Assembly (NCBI GenBank): GCA_016788295.1
Contig: JAEUSY010000023.1
Location: forward strand, 1-64,000
Length of the DNA: 64,000 nucleotides
DNA from: Flavobacteriales bacterium
GTDB taxonomy: Bacteria > Bacteroidota > Bacteroidia > Flavobacteriales_F > PHOS-HE28
Direction: 5' to 3'
Part shown: positions 42,773 to 50,319 of the stretch, in pieces
Layout of the letters: each line of letters starts with the position of its first letter
Numbering within the stretch: the first letter of the stretch is position 1
Made by a program: the position numbers and the translations under genes
Notes under the pieces: model-generated
What the model saw: only the letters and a program-made list of their open reading frames with translations
Databases searched by the model: none
Told to the model about the DNA's origin: nothing

Positions 42773-43255
42773 ATGAAGCTGGTGCCTGAAATGGTGGCGC
42801 TGGCGAACGAATGGTTGCACTTCGTTGATGAGCTGGACCCGGTAGCCGAGGAAGATCTTCTTCGACTCGAAGCAATTCTGGACAAGCTCAGCGTGGTAAG
42901 GCACGAGCTGGGGTCAATCTGGGCATTAGAGTTCATCGATGGAGCCACCGATCCTCCACGCGAAGACCCAAGTGCGATGCGTGCCAAGCTATCGAAGCGG
43001 TTTCCAATGTTAGGTTTTTACAATATTCCAGAGACAGTAACAACGGACTTTTCGAGGACTGGATTGATGTTGGGCGATGCGATCGACGATATCCTGGACA
43101 TCACGAACGAACTATCCGTCGTGATCTGGTTGGTCGAACAGCAACGACCGATGGAAGCCTGCTGGAACTTTGGCTTCAGCTATGACCACCACTGGCGATA
43201 CCATCTGCGCAGTCTGCTTTGGTACCTGGAGATGCGACGCTTCGAGGCTCCTTGA
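42773..43255 (+). CDS. DUF5063 domain protein inside the paa cluster
   Basis: 160 residues from the ATG at 42773 (MKLVPEMVALANEWLHFVDEL). The C-terminal 'MEACWNFGFSYDHHWRYHLRSLLWYLEMRR' matches the end pattern of DUF5063 (W.F...F..HWG.HL..ALR.LH). Earlier starts exist (GTG 42734 overlapping the paaD stop, ATG 42746), but they would translate the GATC-rich repeat, so the later ATG is preferred. It is Bacteroidota-specific and of unknown function. GC content appears lower than that of neighbouring paa genes. No known role in phenylacetate breakdown. Confidence 0.7.
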   Translation: MKLVPEMVALANEWLHFVDELDPVAEEDLLRLEAILDKLSVVRHELGSIWALEFIDGATDPPREDPSAMRAKLSKRFPMLGFYNIPETVTTDFSRTGLMLGDAIDDILDITNELSVVIWLVEQQRPMEACWNFGFSYDHHWRYHLRSLLWYLEMRRFEAP

Positions 43256-43282
43256 ATAATGGTCCTCGCCCTAGGAGTTCCC

Positions 43283-43316
43283 ATCATCTGATCGACACAT
43301 CATCCGATCGACCGAT
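43283..43316. repeat. GATCGGATGATC-type repeat, copy 2
   Basis: ATCATCTGATCGACACATC followed by ATCCGATCGACCGAT, in the gap between the DUF5063 gene and paaG. It shares the ATCATC(T/C)GATCG core with copies 1 and 3. Confidence 0.5.
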
Positions 43317-43325
43317 CTTCGCTTC

Positions 43326-44105
43326 ATGTCCTACACCAAGATCCTCTACACCGTCGCCGAGGGCGTCGCCACCATCACCCTGAACCGTCCGGACAAGCTG
43401 AACAGCTTCGACCGGGAGATGGCGCTGGAGACCATTGATGCGCTGGACCAGGCGAAGGACGATGCCAGTGTGCGGGCCGTGCTGCTCACCGGCGAAGGGC
43501 GGGCCTTCTGCGCGGGGCAGGACCTGGCCGAGGCCATCGCGCCGGGCACCTTGATCGAGGAGATCATCACGGTGCAGTACAACCCCATCGTGCGGCGGCT
43601 GCGCGCCCTGCCCAAGCCCGTGGTGGCCGCGGTGAACGGTGTGGCGGCCGGTGCCGGTGCCAACATCGCCTACGCCTGCGACCTCACGCTGGCGGCCGAG
43701 AGCGCCAACTTCATCCAGAGCTTCATCAACATCGGCCTCATCCCTGACAGCGGCGGGACCTACACCCTGCCCCGCCTGGTGGGCATGCAACGCGCCTTCG
43801 GGCAGATGATCCTGGCGCCGAAGGTGAGCGCGAAGGAGGCCGAGGCCCAAGGCATGATCTGGAAGGCCGTGCCCGATGCCGAGCTCATGCACGAGGCCAC
43901 CGCGCTGGCCAAGAAGCTCGCCACCATGCCCACCAAGGCCATCGCCCTCACCAAGGAGGCCCTGAACCGCGCGCAGCACACCAGCCTCGACACCCAGCTC
44001 GACCACGAGAACGAGCTGCAGAGCATTGCCGGCCGCAGCCACGACTACAACGAGGGGGTCAAGGCCTTCCTGGAGAAACGGAAACCCGTCTACCGCGGCG
44101 AATAG
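43326..44105 (+). CDS. paaG: 2-(1,2-epoxy-1,2-dihydrophenyl)acetyl-CoA isomerase
   Basis: 259 residues of the enoyl-CoA hydratase/isomerase superfamily. It converts the ring epoxide to the oxepin-CoA. The oxyanion-hole segments are 'GRAFCAGQDLAE' and 'GVAAGAGANIAYACDL'; the catalytic aspartate lies in 'FINIGLIPDSGGTYTLPRLVG', diagnostic for PaaG. The length is normal. It lies downstream of the DUF5063 gene after a 70-bp repeat-containing gap. Confidence 0.94.
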   Translation: MSYTKILYTVAEGVATITLNRPDKLNSFDREMALETIDALDQAKDDASVRAVLLTGEGRAFCAGQDLAEAIAPGTLIEEIITVQYNPIVRRLRALPKPVVAAVNGVAAGAGANIAYACDLTLAAESANFIQSFINIGLIPDSGGTYTLPRLVGMQRAFGQMILAPKVSAKEAEAQGMIWKAVPDAELMHEATALAKKLATMPTKAIALTKEALNRAQHTSLDTQLDHENELQSIAGRSHDYNEGVKAFLEKRKPVYRGE

Positions 44106-44122
44106 GCCGATCGTTCGCACCT

Positions 44123-44150
44123 GTAGCGTCGACCCACCGGGTCGACCTAT
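44123..44150. repeat. Intergenic palindrome, copy 2 (GTCGACC..GGTCGAC type)
   Basis: GTAGCGTCGACCCACCGGGTCGACCTAT differs from copy 1 (41029-41056) mainly in the loop. Arms GTCGACCC / GGGTCGAC are perfect. Located between paaG and paaH. Confidence 0.75.
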
Positions 44151-44224
44151 CGTGTATTGAACCACGGAGACACCCGGATGAACACGGATAAATGCTCCAA
44201 CAGACCGTGCCGAACGCCATGTTC

Positions 44225-44262
44225 TGATCATCTCATCAGATGATCGTCCGATCATCTGATCC
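44225..44262. repeat. GATCGGATGATC-type repeat, copy 3, with perfect palindrome
   Basis: ATCAGATGATCG (44235-44246) and CGATCATCTGAT (44249-44260) form a perfect 12-bp inverted repeat with a 2-nt centre. The 207-bp paaG-paaH gap also holds the GTCGACC palindrome and a 'GAACCACGGAGACACCC' motif at about 44158, a common dispersed-repeat sequence. No gene is seen there. Confidence 0.65.
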
Positions 44263-44312
44263 GTATTCGATCTTCGCGCCCACGCCTTCGCACCAGCTTC
44301 GGCGGACCATGC

Positions 44313-45542
44313 ATGGATAGTTCGATAAAGGTCGCCGTGATCGGCGCAGGAACGATGGGCAGCGGCATTGCCCAAGTGGCCGCGCAGGCCGGGCACAACG
44401 TAGTGCTGTTCGACACCCGCCTTGAGGCCGTGGACAAGGCGCTGGCCGGTCTGCGGATGACGCTGGACAAGCTGGTGGAGAAAGGCAAGCTCACCGCCGG
44501 GCAGGCCGATCGCATCCACGGTCGCATCACCCCGGCCAGCGACCTCATGGACCTCGCGGGCAGCGGGCTGGTGATCGAAGCGATCATCGAGGACCTCGGC
44601 ATCAAGCAGAGGCTGTTCTCGGAGTTGGAAGGCATCGTGGCCACGGACGCGATCCTTGCCACGAACACCTCTTCCCTATCTGTGACGGCCATTGCCGGCG
44701 GCCTGAAGCATCCCGAGCGCATGGTGGGCCTGCACTTCTTCAACCCCGCCCCCCTGCTGCCCTTGGTGGAAGTGGTCCCCGGGCTGGCAACGGATGAAGC
44801 GCTCGCCCCGCGCATGATGGCCCTGATGCAGGCCTGGGGAAAGACCCCTGTGGTGTGCAAGGACACCCCCGGCTTCATCGTGAACCGGGTGGCACGGCCT
44901 TTTTACGGTGAAGCCATCCGCATCTACGAAGAGGGCATCGCCGACATGCCCACCATCGATGCGGCCATGAAGAGCGCCGGGTTCAAGATGGGTCCATTCG
45001 AATTGATGGACCTGATCGGCAACGACATCAACTTCACGGTAACGAAGACCGTGTGGGAGGCCTTCTTCTATGACCAACGCTACAAGCCCAGCTTCACGCA
45101 GCAACGTCAGGTGGAGAGCGGCAGGCTTGGGCGTAAGAGCGGTCGCGGTTATTACAGTTATGATGCGAACGGTGCGGTCATCGCCCCGTCGTCCAGGACC
45201 TCCGCAGGGTCTCTCGCAGAGGACCCTGCGGGAACACGGGGCAAGACCGCAGGGTCCCTTCGTGCCTCAGGAGACCCTGCGGAGGTATCCCAAATGATCG
45301 TGGAACGCATTCTGGCCATGTTGATCAACGAGGCGGCCGATGCGGTGTTCTGGCAGGTGGCCAGCGCCACCGACATCGACTTGGCCATGACCAAGGGCGT
45401 GAACTACCCGAAAGGCTTGCTGGCCTGGGCTGGGGAAAAAGGGGCTGGCCACTGGCTGGGTGTGCTTGAACGCTTGCAGGCCATCTATGGCGAGGACCGC
45501 TACCGCCCTTCGCCCCAACTGCGTCGAATGGCGCGGATGTGA
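44313..45542 (+). CDS. paaH: 3-hydroxyadipyl-CoA dehydrogenase with in-frame palindromic insertion
   Basis: 409 residues. NAD-binding 'VAVIGAGTMGSGIAQVAAQAGHNVVLFD', catalytic 'MVGLHFFNPAPLLPLVEVVPG' and 'KDTPGFIVNRVARPFYGEAIRI' mark a 3-hydroxyacyl-CoA dehydrogenase. A second C-terminal domain copy starts at about residue 328 ('MIVERILAMLINEAADAVFWQVA', 'MTKGVNYPKGLLAWA'). Between the domains, residues ~295-326 (SSRTSAGSLAEDPAGTRGKT...) are low-complexity, encoded by two DNA hairpins (45202-45282), and look inserted in the interdomain linker. The frame is kept, so the enzyme is likely functional. In this pathway it oxidises 3-hydroxyadipyl-CoA. Confidence 0.9.
   Translation: MDSSIKVAVIGAGTMGSGIAQVAAQAGHNVVLFDTRLEAVDKALAGLRMTLDKLVEKGKLTAGQADRIHGRITPASDLMDLAGSGLVIEAIIEDLGIKQRLFSELEGIVATDAILATNTSSLSVTAIAGGLKHPERMVGLHFFNPAPLLPLVEVVPGLATDEALAPRMMALMQAWGKTPVVCKDTPGFIVNRVARPFYGEAIRIYEEGIADMPTIDAAMKSAGFKMGPFELMDLIGNDINFTVTKTVWEAFFYDQRYKPSFTQQRQVESGRLGRKSGRGYYSYDANGAVIAPSSRTSAGSLAEDPAGTRGKTAGSLRASGDPAEVSQMIVERILAMLINEAADAVFWQVASATDIDLAMTKGVNYPKGLLAWAGEKGAGHWLGVLERLQAIYGEDRYRPSPQLRRMARM
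45202..45282. repeat. Double palindrome inside paaH
   Basis: CCGCAGGGTC occurs at 45202-45211 and 45247-45256; its exact complement GACCCTGCGG occurs at 45222-45231 and 45273-45282. These make two consecutive perfect 10-bp hairpins with 10- and 16-nt loops, all within the reading frame. Confidence 0.9.
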
Positions 45543-45603
45543 TCGTTCCTGAACAGTGCAAAACGGCCGAGACCACATCGGTCCGAAAAGAATTTTCACG
45601 GGG

Positions 45604-45636
45604 TTTGTTTTCCATGGAACATTTCGTCTACTTTTG
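45604..45636 (+). promoter_or_regulatory. Promoter of the YceI lipoprotein gene
   Basis: TTTG (45604-45607) and TACTTTTG (45629-45636) with 21 nt between, one of the best -33/-7 matches in the window, 28 nt before the ATG at 45665. Confidence 0.7.
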
Positions 45637-45664
45637 CGCCCCGAAACAACCACTCAACACGACC

Positions 45665-46330
45665 ATGAAGTTCCAATCCCTCACCATTGCTGCCTTGGCA
45701 GCCTCCTTCCTCGTCGCCTGCGGCCCGAGCGAAGCCGAACAGAAAGCCGCCCGCGAAAAGGCCGTTGCTGACAGCATCGCTGCTGCCGCCGCCGCTGAGC
45801 ACGCCTATACCCTCGACGCTGCCACCAGCACCATCAACTGGGCCGGCAACGTTACCGGTCCTGCTCCCTACGGCCATAAAGGCACCATCGCCTTCAACAG
45901 TGGTACGTTCAGCACCCAGGGTGGTTTCCTGAAGACCGGCACCTTCGAGGTGAACATGACCTCGATCAACCCCACCGACGATGCCTACCAACCCGAGGGC
46001 TCCAAGCAAGGCACCAAGTCGCAACTGATCGGCCACCTGAGCACCGCCGATTTCTTCGACAGCGCCAACCACCCCACCGCCAAGCTGGTGATCACCGAAG
46101 TGTCGGGTAACACCGCCACCGGCGACCTCACCATCCGCGGCACCACGAACAAGGAGAAGGTGACGGACATTGTGATCACTGAGAACGCTGACGGCACCGT
46201 GACCGCCACCGGCAAACTGACCTTCGACCGTCAGAAGTACGGCGTGGCATGGAAGCACTTCATGAAGGATGCCATCCTGGCCGACAACATCGACCTGGAG
46301 ATCAGCCTGAACGGCAAAGCGGCTCAGTAA
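45665..46330 (+). CDS. YceI-family lipoprotein
   Basis: 221 residues. MKFQSLTIAALAASFLVACGPSEAE has a lipobox (VAC, Cys at about residue 19). The YceI beta-barrel, a lipocalin-like lipid-binding fold, runs from about 45: 'YTLDAATSTINWAGNVTG', 'GTFSTQGGFLKTGTFEVNMTSI', 'LIGHLSTADFFDSANHPTAKLVITEV', ending 'DRQKYGVAWKHFMKDAILADNIDLEISL'. Family members bind isoprenoid-like lipids and are often linked with stress or respiration. It has its own promoter and terminator, so it is not part of the paa transcript despite its place between paaH and paaI. Confidence 0.93.
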   Translation: MKFQSLTIAALAASFLVACGPSEAEQKAAREKAVADSIAAAAAAEHAYTLDAATSTINWAGNVTGPAPYGHKGTIAFNSGTFSTQGGFLKTGTFEVNMTSINPTDDAYQPEGSKQGTKSQLIGHLSTADFFDSANHPTAKLVITEVSGNTATGDLTIRGTTNKEKVTDIVITENADGTVTATGKLTFDRQKYGVAWKHFMKDAILADNIDLEISLNGKAAQ

Positions 46331-46350
46331 GCGACCGTTTTGGTGAAGAG

Positions 46351-46378
46351 AGGGGCGTCCACTTCGGTGGGCGCCCTT
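46351..46378. terminator. UUCG-loop terminator after the YceI gene
   Basis: Stem GGGCG-(T)-CCAC / GTGG-(G)-CGCCC closed by TTCG, with A/T-rich ends, between convergent genes (YceI and DUF2461). Confidence 0.8.
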
Positions 46379-46391
46379 CTGCTTTTCAGGC

Positions 46392-47060
46392 CTACAGCTC
46401 CAATGCGGCCGCGAGGAACTCGTTCATCGGGCGCATGGCCTTGTAGTGGTCCATCAGCACATCCACCAGCTTGGGGTCGGTGACCATGCGCGGCGGCAGT
46501 TCGGCCATGAAATAGAACTGCTTATTGGCGATCAGCGGCTCCTGCACCAAGGCCTGTTTGAACTCCTTGGGCACCACCTTGTTCCGCTCGCCCTGGATCT
46601 CGCCGAAACGCTCCACGAACGCCTTGGCGGTGCGCAGCTTCTTGAACTGGGCAAGGTTCTCGGCAATGTGCTCACGCATCCGTTGCAACTGCTCTTTTTC
46701 CGGCATGTACTGGCCACCGTAGAAGGCCACGTTCTCCGGCCCGATCTCGAAGTAGATGCCACCGGTGCTGTGGTCCTTGCGGCCACCAGCGGCGATCACG
46801 GCGGACATACGCGATTTATAGGGCGCCTTGTCCTTGCTGAACCGAACGTCGCGATTGATGCGGAAGATGGCGTCACGGGGTGTTATCCGCACCTTCGGAT
46901 CCAGTTTGGCCACGCGCTTGATCGCCTCGGCCACGAAGGCCTCGAAAGGCTCCTTCACGCTCTGCTCGTAGCGCTTGCGATTGGCATCGAACCACTCCTT
47001 GTTGTTGTTGGGCGTCAGATCGATGAAGAAACGGTTGAAGTCGGGCGTGAACCAGGCCAT
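46392..47060 (-). CDS. DUF2461 domain protein
   Basis: 222 residues. The opening 'MAWFTPDFNRFFIDLTPNNNKEWFDANRKRYEQSVKEPFEAFVAE' and 'IFRINRDVRFSKDKAPYKSRMSAVIAAGG', 'GIYFEIGPENVAFYGGQYMPEKEQLQRMREHI' are diagnostic of DUF2461 (TIGR02453). Function is unknown; the family is cytosolic and widespread. A TATCTTCG element at 47076-47083 lies upstream of the ATG. It is convergent with the YceI gene and divergent from the methyltransferase gene. Confidence 0.93.
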   Translation of the reverse strand: MAWFTPDFNRFFIDLTPNNNKEWFDANRKRYEQSVKEPFEAFVAEAIKRVAKLDPKVRITPRDAIFRINRDVRFSKDKAPYKSRMSAVIAAGGRKDHSTGGIYFEIGPENVAFYGGQYMPEKEQLQRMREHIAENLAQFKKLRTAKAFVERFGEIQGERNKVVPKEFKQALVQEPLIANKQFYFMAELPPRMVTDPKLVDVLMDHYKAMRPMNEFLAAALEL

Positions 47061-47075
47061 GGACGTTATTTTGTC

Positions 47076-47083
47076 CGAAGATA
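47076..47083 (-). promoter_or_regulatory. -7 element TATCTTCG of the DUF2461 gene
   Basis: TATCTTCG (one mismatch to TAnnTTTG) on the minus strand, 15 nt upstream of the ATG at 47060. Confidence 0.4.
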
Positions 47084-47110
47084 TCCGGTCGGTCCTTCAG
47101 TACGGTCCAC

Positions 47111-47611
47111 ATGCACGAAGCACGGAACTCCCCTCCTCATTCGGCGGCCATCGATGGTCCGCTGGGCCGGGTGTGGGTGGCCAGCGATGGGGACGACATC
47201 ACGCAAGTGAGCTTCACCCCATTGCCTGAGCGCGACACCGCACTGCCCGGCGTGCTTACCGAGGCCCTACGGCAATTGGAGGCTTACTTCCAGGATGGCC
47301 ATGTGCGCTTCGACCTGCCCATGCGGCTTGATGGAACGGCATTCCAGCAACGGGTATGGAACCTGCTCAACACCATTCCCGTGGGTCAGGTGTACACCTA
47401 TCAGCAACTCGCCAACCGCTTGGGTGGCAAGGCCATCGGCCGAACGGTGGGCAACGCCTGTGGCGCCAACCCACTGCCGATACTGGTGCCTTGCCACCGG
47501 GTGATCGGCGGCAACGGTTCGCTCACCGGCTATGTGGGCGAGCTCTGGCGCAAGCAGTGGCTCCTGAAGCACGAAGGGGCGCTGGACAACGACCTGTTCG
47601 ACGGCCACTGA
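47111..47611 (+). CDS. ogt: Methylated-DNA--protein-cysteine S-methyltransferase
   Basis: 166 residues. It removes O6-alkyl groups from guanine by transfer to its own cysteine. The active site is in 'ILVPCHRVIGGNGSLTGYVGELWRKQWLLKHEG', and the helix-turn-helix DNA-binding segment 'TAFQQRVWNLLNTIPVGQVYTYQQLANRLGGKAIGRTVGNA' is intact. The N-terminal half is short, so it is of Ogt/MGMT type without the Ada regulatory domain. paaI starts 17 bp after its stop, with its own promoter box in between. Confidence 0.94.
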   Translation: MHEARNSPPHSAAIDGPLGRVWVASDGDDITQVSFTPLPERDTALPGVLTEALRQLEAYFQDGHVRFDLPMRLDGTAFQQRVWNLLNTIPVGQVYTYQQLANRLGGKAIGRTVGNACGANPLPILVPCHRVIGGNGSLTGYVGELWRKQWLLKHEGALDNDLFDGH

Positions 47612-47615
47612 CCGA

Positions 47616-47623
47616 TACCTTTG
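47616..47623 (+). promoter_or_regulatory. -7 element TACCTTTG of paaI
   Basis: TACCTTTG ends only 5 nt before the paaI ATG at 47629. The paaI-paaJ pair therefore probably has its own, nearly leaderless transcript, separate from the ogt gene. Confidence 0.55.
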
Positions 47624-47628
47624 GCCCG

Positions 47629-48075
47629 ATGGACGCCCAGCAGTTGGCCCTTGCGGTCGTGGCCCGCATGTACGACAATGACCCCTTCAGCATCTGGCTG
47701 GGGATCGAACGTGTGGAGGTGGTGCCCGGCAAGTGCACACTGCGCATGACCGTGCGCAAGGAGATGCTCAACGGGTTCGCCATTGCCCACGGGGGTATCA
47801 CGTACAGCCTGGCCGATAGCTGCCTCGCCTTCGCATCCAACAGCCATGGCATACAGGCCGTGAGCGTGGAGACCTCCATCAGCCACACCAAGCCGGTAAA
47901 GGAAGGCGACGTGCTCACCGCCACCAGCGAAGAGAAGAGCCTGACGCGCGGCACCGGCATGTACTACATCACCGTGACCAACCAGCGCAACGAGGCCGTG
48001 GCGCACTTCAAGGGGACCGTTTACCGCACCGGCAAGCCCTGGTTCCCCGATGAACAACCGAACCCCAACGCATGA
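47629..48075 (+). CDS. paaI: Hydroxyphenylacetyl-CoA thioesterase
   Basis: 148 residues of the hotdog-fold PaaI family: 'MYDNDPFSIWLGIERVEVVPGKCTLRMTVRKEMLNGFAIAHGGITYSLADSCLAFASNSHG' carries the family's N-G-F-x-x-H-G-G catalytic segment with the aspartate in 'LADS'. It hydrolyses dead-end CoA thioesters to recover CoA during phenylacetate breakdown. Its TGA overlaps the ATG of paaJ (ATGA). ATG at 47629 follows a TACCTTTG box. Confidence 0.94.
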   Translation: MDAQQLALAVVARMYDNDPFSIWLGIERVEVVPGKCTLRMTVRKEMLNGFAIAHGGITYSLADSCLAFASNSHGIQAVSVETSISHTKPVKEGDVLTATSEEKSLTRGTGMYYITVTNQRNEAVAHFKGTVYRTGKPWFPDEQPNPNA

Positions 48076-49286
48076 ACGCAGCCTACATCGTCGACGCCGT
48101 ACGCACCCCCATCGGCAACTTCACCGGAAGCCTTTCCCCCGTAAGGGCCGATGACCTTGCCGCCCATGTGATCAAAGCCTTGGTGGACCGCCATCCAGGG
48201 CTGGACCAGGCCGCGGTGGACGATGTGATCATGGGCTGTGCCAACCAGGCCGGCGAGGACAACCGGAACGTGGCCCGCATGGCCCTGCTGTTGGCCGGGC
48301 TGCCCGTTACCGTGCCGGGCGAGACCGTGAACCGCCTTTGTGCCAGCGGCATGAGCGCCGTGGTGGGGGCGGCACGCGCCATCGCGGCCAACAATGGCGA
48401 CCTCTTCATTGCAGGGGGCGTGGAGCACATGACCCGCGGCCCCTGGGTGATGAGCAAGACCAGCACGCCGTATGGCCGCGATGCACAGCTCTTCGACAGC
48501 AGCTTCGGTTGGCGCTTCGTGAACCCCGCCATGAAGGAGAAATACGGTGTGGACGCCATGGGCGAAACGGCCGAGAACCTCCTGGACATGCCCCGGGAAC
48601 AGGCCATCACCCGCGAGGACCAGGACCAATTCGCGCTGTGGAGCCAACAGAAGGCCACGGCCGCGCAGAGCAGCGGGCGGCTGGCGAAGGAGATCGCACC
48701 GCTATCCATCCCACAGCGCAAAGGCGACCCGGTGCTGTTCGCACAGGACGAGTTCGTGAAACCGAAGACCAACTTGGAAGGACTGGCCGGTCTGAAGCCC
48801 GCTTTCCGCAAGAACGGCAGCGTTACTGCAGGCAATGCCAGCGGCCTGAACGATGGGGCCGCCGCCGTGCTGGTGGCCAGTGACAACGGGCTGAAAGCAC
48901 ATGGCCTGAAGCCCTTGGCACGCATCGTGAGCAGCGCCGTGGTGGGCGTTGAACCGCGGATCATGGGCATTGGCCCCGTGAATGCCACCAAGCTGGCCTT
49001 AAAGCGCGCCGGGCTCACGTTGGCCGACATGGACATCATGGAGCTCAATGAGGCCTTCGCAGCTCAGGTGCTGAGCTGCACACGCAGTCTGGGTGTGGCC
49101 GACAACGACCCGCGCATCAACCCCAACGGCGGCGCCATCGCTTTGGGCCACCCTCTGGGCATGAGCGGAGCCCGTCTGCTGCAAACGGCCGCCCTTGAAC
49201 TGCAGGCCACCGGAAAGCGCTACGCCCTCTGTACTATGTGCATTGGTGTGGGCCAGGGATACGCCACCATTATCGAGCGTTGTTGA
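48072..49286 (+). CDS. paaJ: 3-oxoadipyl-CoA/3-oxo-5,6-didehydrosuberyl-CoA thiolase
   Basis: 404 residues. The degradative thiolase of the pathway, releasing acetyl-CoA. It has 'DAVRTPIGNFTGSLSPVRADDLAAHVIKAL', the acyl-accepting cysteine in 'VNRLCASGMSAV', 'ELNEAFAAQVL', 'NGGAIALGHPLGMSGARLL' and the second catalytic cysteine in 'ALCTMCIGVGQGYA'. The 'TPYGRDAQLFDSSFGWRFVNPAMK' segment is typical of the PaaJ/PcaF branch. It is coupled to paaI by overlapping stop and start. Confidence 0.93.
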   Translation: MNAAYIVDAVRTPIGNFTGSLSPVRADDLAAHVIKALVDRHPGLDQAAVDDVIMGCANQAGEDNRNVARMALLLAGLPVTVPGETVNRLCASGMSAVVGAARAIAANNGDLFIAGGVEHMTRGPWVMSKTSTPYGRDAQLFDSSFGWRFVNPAMKEKYGVDAMGETAENLLDMPREQAITREDQDQFALWSQQKATAAQSSGRLAKEIAPLSIPQRKGDPVLFAQDEFVKPKTNLEGLAGLKPAFRKNGSVTAGNASGLNDGAAAVLVASDNGLKAHGLKPLARIVSSAVVGVEPRIMGIGPVNATKLALKRAGLTLADMDIMELNEAFAAQVLSCTRSLGVADNDPRINPNGGAIALGHPLGMSGARLLQTAALELQATGKRYALCTMCIGVGQGYATIIERC

Positions 49287-49357
49287 AGCGCGCTTAACGC
49301 CGGCGTAACGATCGATCGCTGCCGGTATTAGTTTGGTCCCCCATTTCAGTGAAGCCC

Positions 49358-49963
49358 ATGGCCCCTCAGGAACAGATCAACCTCTACATCGCCGAACAGC
49401 CCGAGTGGCAGCGACGCCTGCTCGTGCGGCTCCGGCAGCTCATCCACGCAACGGATGACCAGATCGAGGAAACGTGGCGTTGGAACAGCCCCCATTTCGA
49501 CCGGGACGGCATCATGATCGGCCTGCACGGTTTCAAGACCTGTGTGAGCGTGTGGTTCCACAAGGGTGCGCTGCTGAAGGACACCCACGGCCTGTTCAAG
49601 CTCACCGAGAAGGACGAGGAACGGGGCATCCGCAAGTACAAGATCAGCGAGGGTGAGGCCATCAACGAAAAGGCCTTTGCCGACCTGGTGAAGCAGGCCG
49701 TGAAGCTGAACCTGGCCGGTACCAAGCTAAGCGATGCCAAACCGGCCCGCAAAGCGCTGGTGCTGCCCACCGAGCTGGAGAACTGCTTGAAGAAGGACGA
49801 ACAAGCCTCGGCCAACTGGGAGTCCTTCTCCTACAGCCACAAGAAGGAATACGTGGAGTGGATCTCCGACGCCAAGCAGGACGAAACGCGCAAGCGCCGC
49901 GTGGCCCAGGCCTTGGAGATGATCCGCGAAGGACAGGGCAAGGAGGACAAGCACCGGGTGTGA
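49358..49963 (+). CDS. YdeI/OmpD-associated family protein with DUF1801 domain
   Basis: 201 residues. The N-terminal half ('QINLYIAEQPEWQRRLLVRLRQLIHATDDQIEETWRWNSPHFDRDGIMIGLHGFKTCVSVWFHKG') is a DUF1801/YdhG-like domain. The C-terminal ~65 residues ('PTELENCLKKDEQASANWESFSYSHKKEYVEWISDAKQDETRKRRVAQALEMI') match the YdeI/OmdA C-terminal region. Cytosolic; function is not established. ATG 49358 is used instead of the GTG at 49349. A 12-bp stem terminator follows. Confidence 0.88.
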   Translation: MAPQEQINLYIAEQPEWQRRLLVRLRQLIHATDDQIEETWRWNSPHFDRDGIMIGLHGFKTCVSVWFHKGALLKDTHGLFKLTEKDEERGIRKYKISEGEAINEKAFADLVKQAVKLNLAGTKLSDAKPARKALVLPTELENCLKKDEQASANWESFSYSHKKEYVEWISDAKQDETRKRRVAQALEMIREGQGKEDKHRV

Positions 49964-49983
49964 TCCCGGACCAATGCCCATGA

Positions 49984-50012
49984 AAAAGCCCCCGGAGATG
50001 CCGGGGGCTTTT
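49984..50012. terminator. Bidirectional terminator
   Basis: Perfect 12-bp stem AAAAGCCCCCGG / CCGGGGGCTTTT with loop AGATG, between the YdeI-like gene and convergent rpmE2. Confidence 0.9.
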
Positions 50013-50034
50013 CGTTGGAACGATGTGCGCTCGC

Positions 50035-50289
50035 TTACTTCTCGTGGCGGGCATAACGCTTCTTGAACTTGTCCACACGACCGGCGGTGTCGATGAGCAT
50101 CATCTTGCCGGTGTAGAACGGGTGCGAGGTGTGGCTGATATCCAGCTTGATCAGCGGGTACTCATTACCGTCCTCCCACTTGATCGTGTCCTTGGTGTTC
50201 GCGCAGCTCTTGCCGAGGAACATGTATTCGTTGGACATGTCCTTGAAGACGACCGAACGATAGTTGGAGGGATGGATATCCTTTTTCAT
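50035..50289 (-). CDS. rpmE2: 50S ribosomal protein L31 type B
   Basis: 84 residues: [24 protein letters not shown]..., '[30 protein letters not shown]'. The CxxC zinc ligands of L31 type A are missing (only one cysteine), so this is the zinc-independent form that many bacteria use when zinc is scarce; in Bacteroidota it is often the only L31. The frame extends far upstream, but the ATG at 50289 is the family start. A TACATTTG box at 50312-50319 precedes it. Confidence 0.96.
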   Translation of the reverse strand: MKKDIHPSNYRSVVFKDMSNEYMFLGKSCANTKDTIKWEDGNEYPLIKLDISHTSHPFYTGKMMLIDTAGRVDKFKKRYARHEK

Positions 50290-50311
50290 GACAGCTCTTC
50301 CGTTGGGGGTG

Positions 50312-50319
50312 CAAATGTA
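50312..50319 (-). promoter_or_regulatory. -7 element TACATTTG of rpmE2
   Basis: Consensus TACATTTG on the minus strand, 22 nt upstream of the rpmE2 ATG. The same box precedes tRNA-Thr. Confidence 0.55.

Noticed and set aside
44155-44200. A transposon end suggested by 'GAACCACGGAGACACCC' near 44158
   Set aside because: There is no matching inverted end and no transposase. A loosely similar stretch occurs near 39983, so it is at most a remnant of a dispersed repeat.
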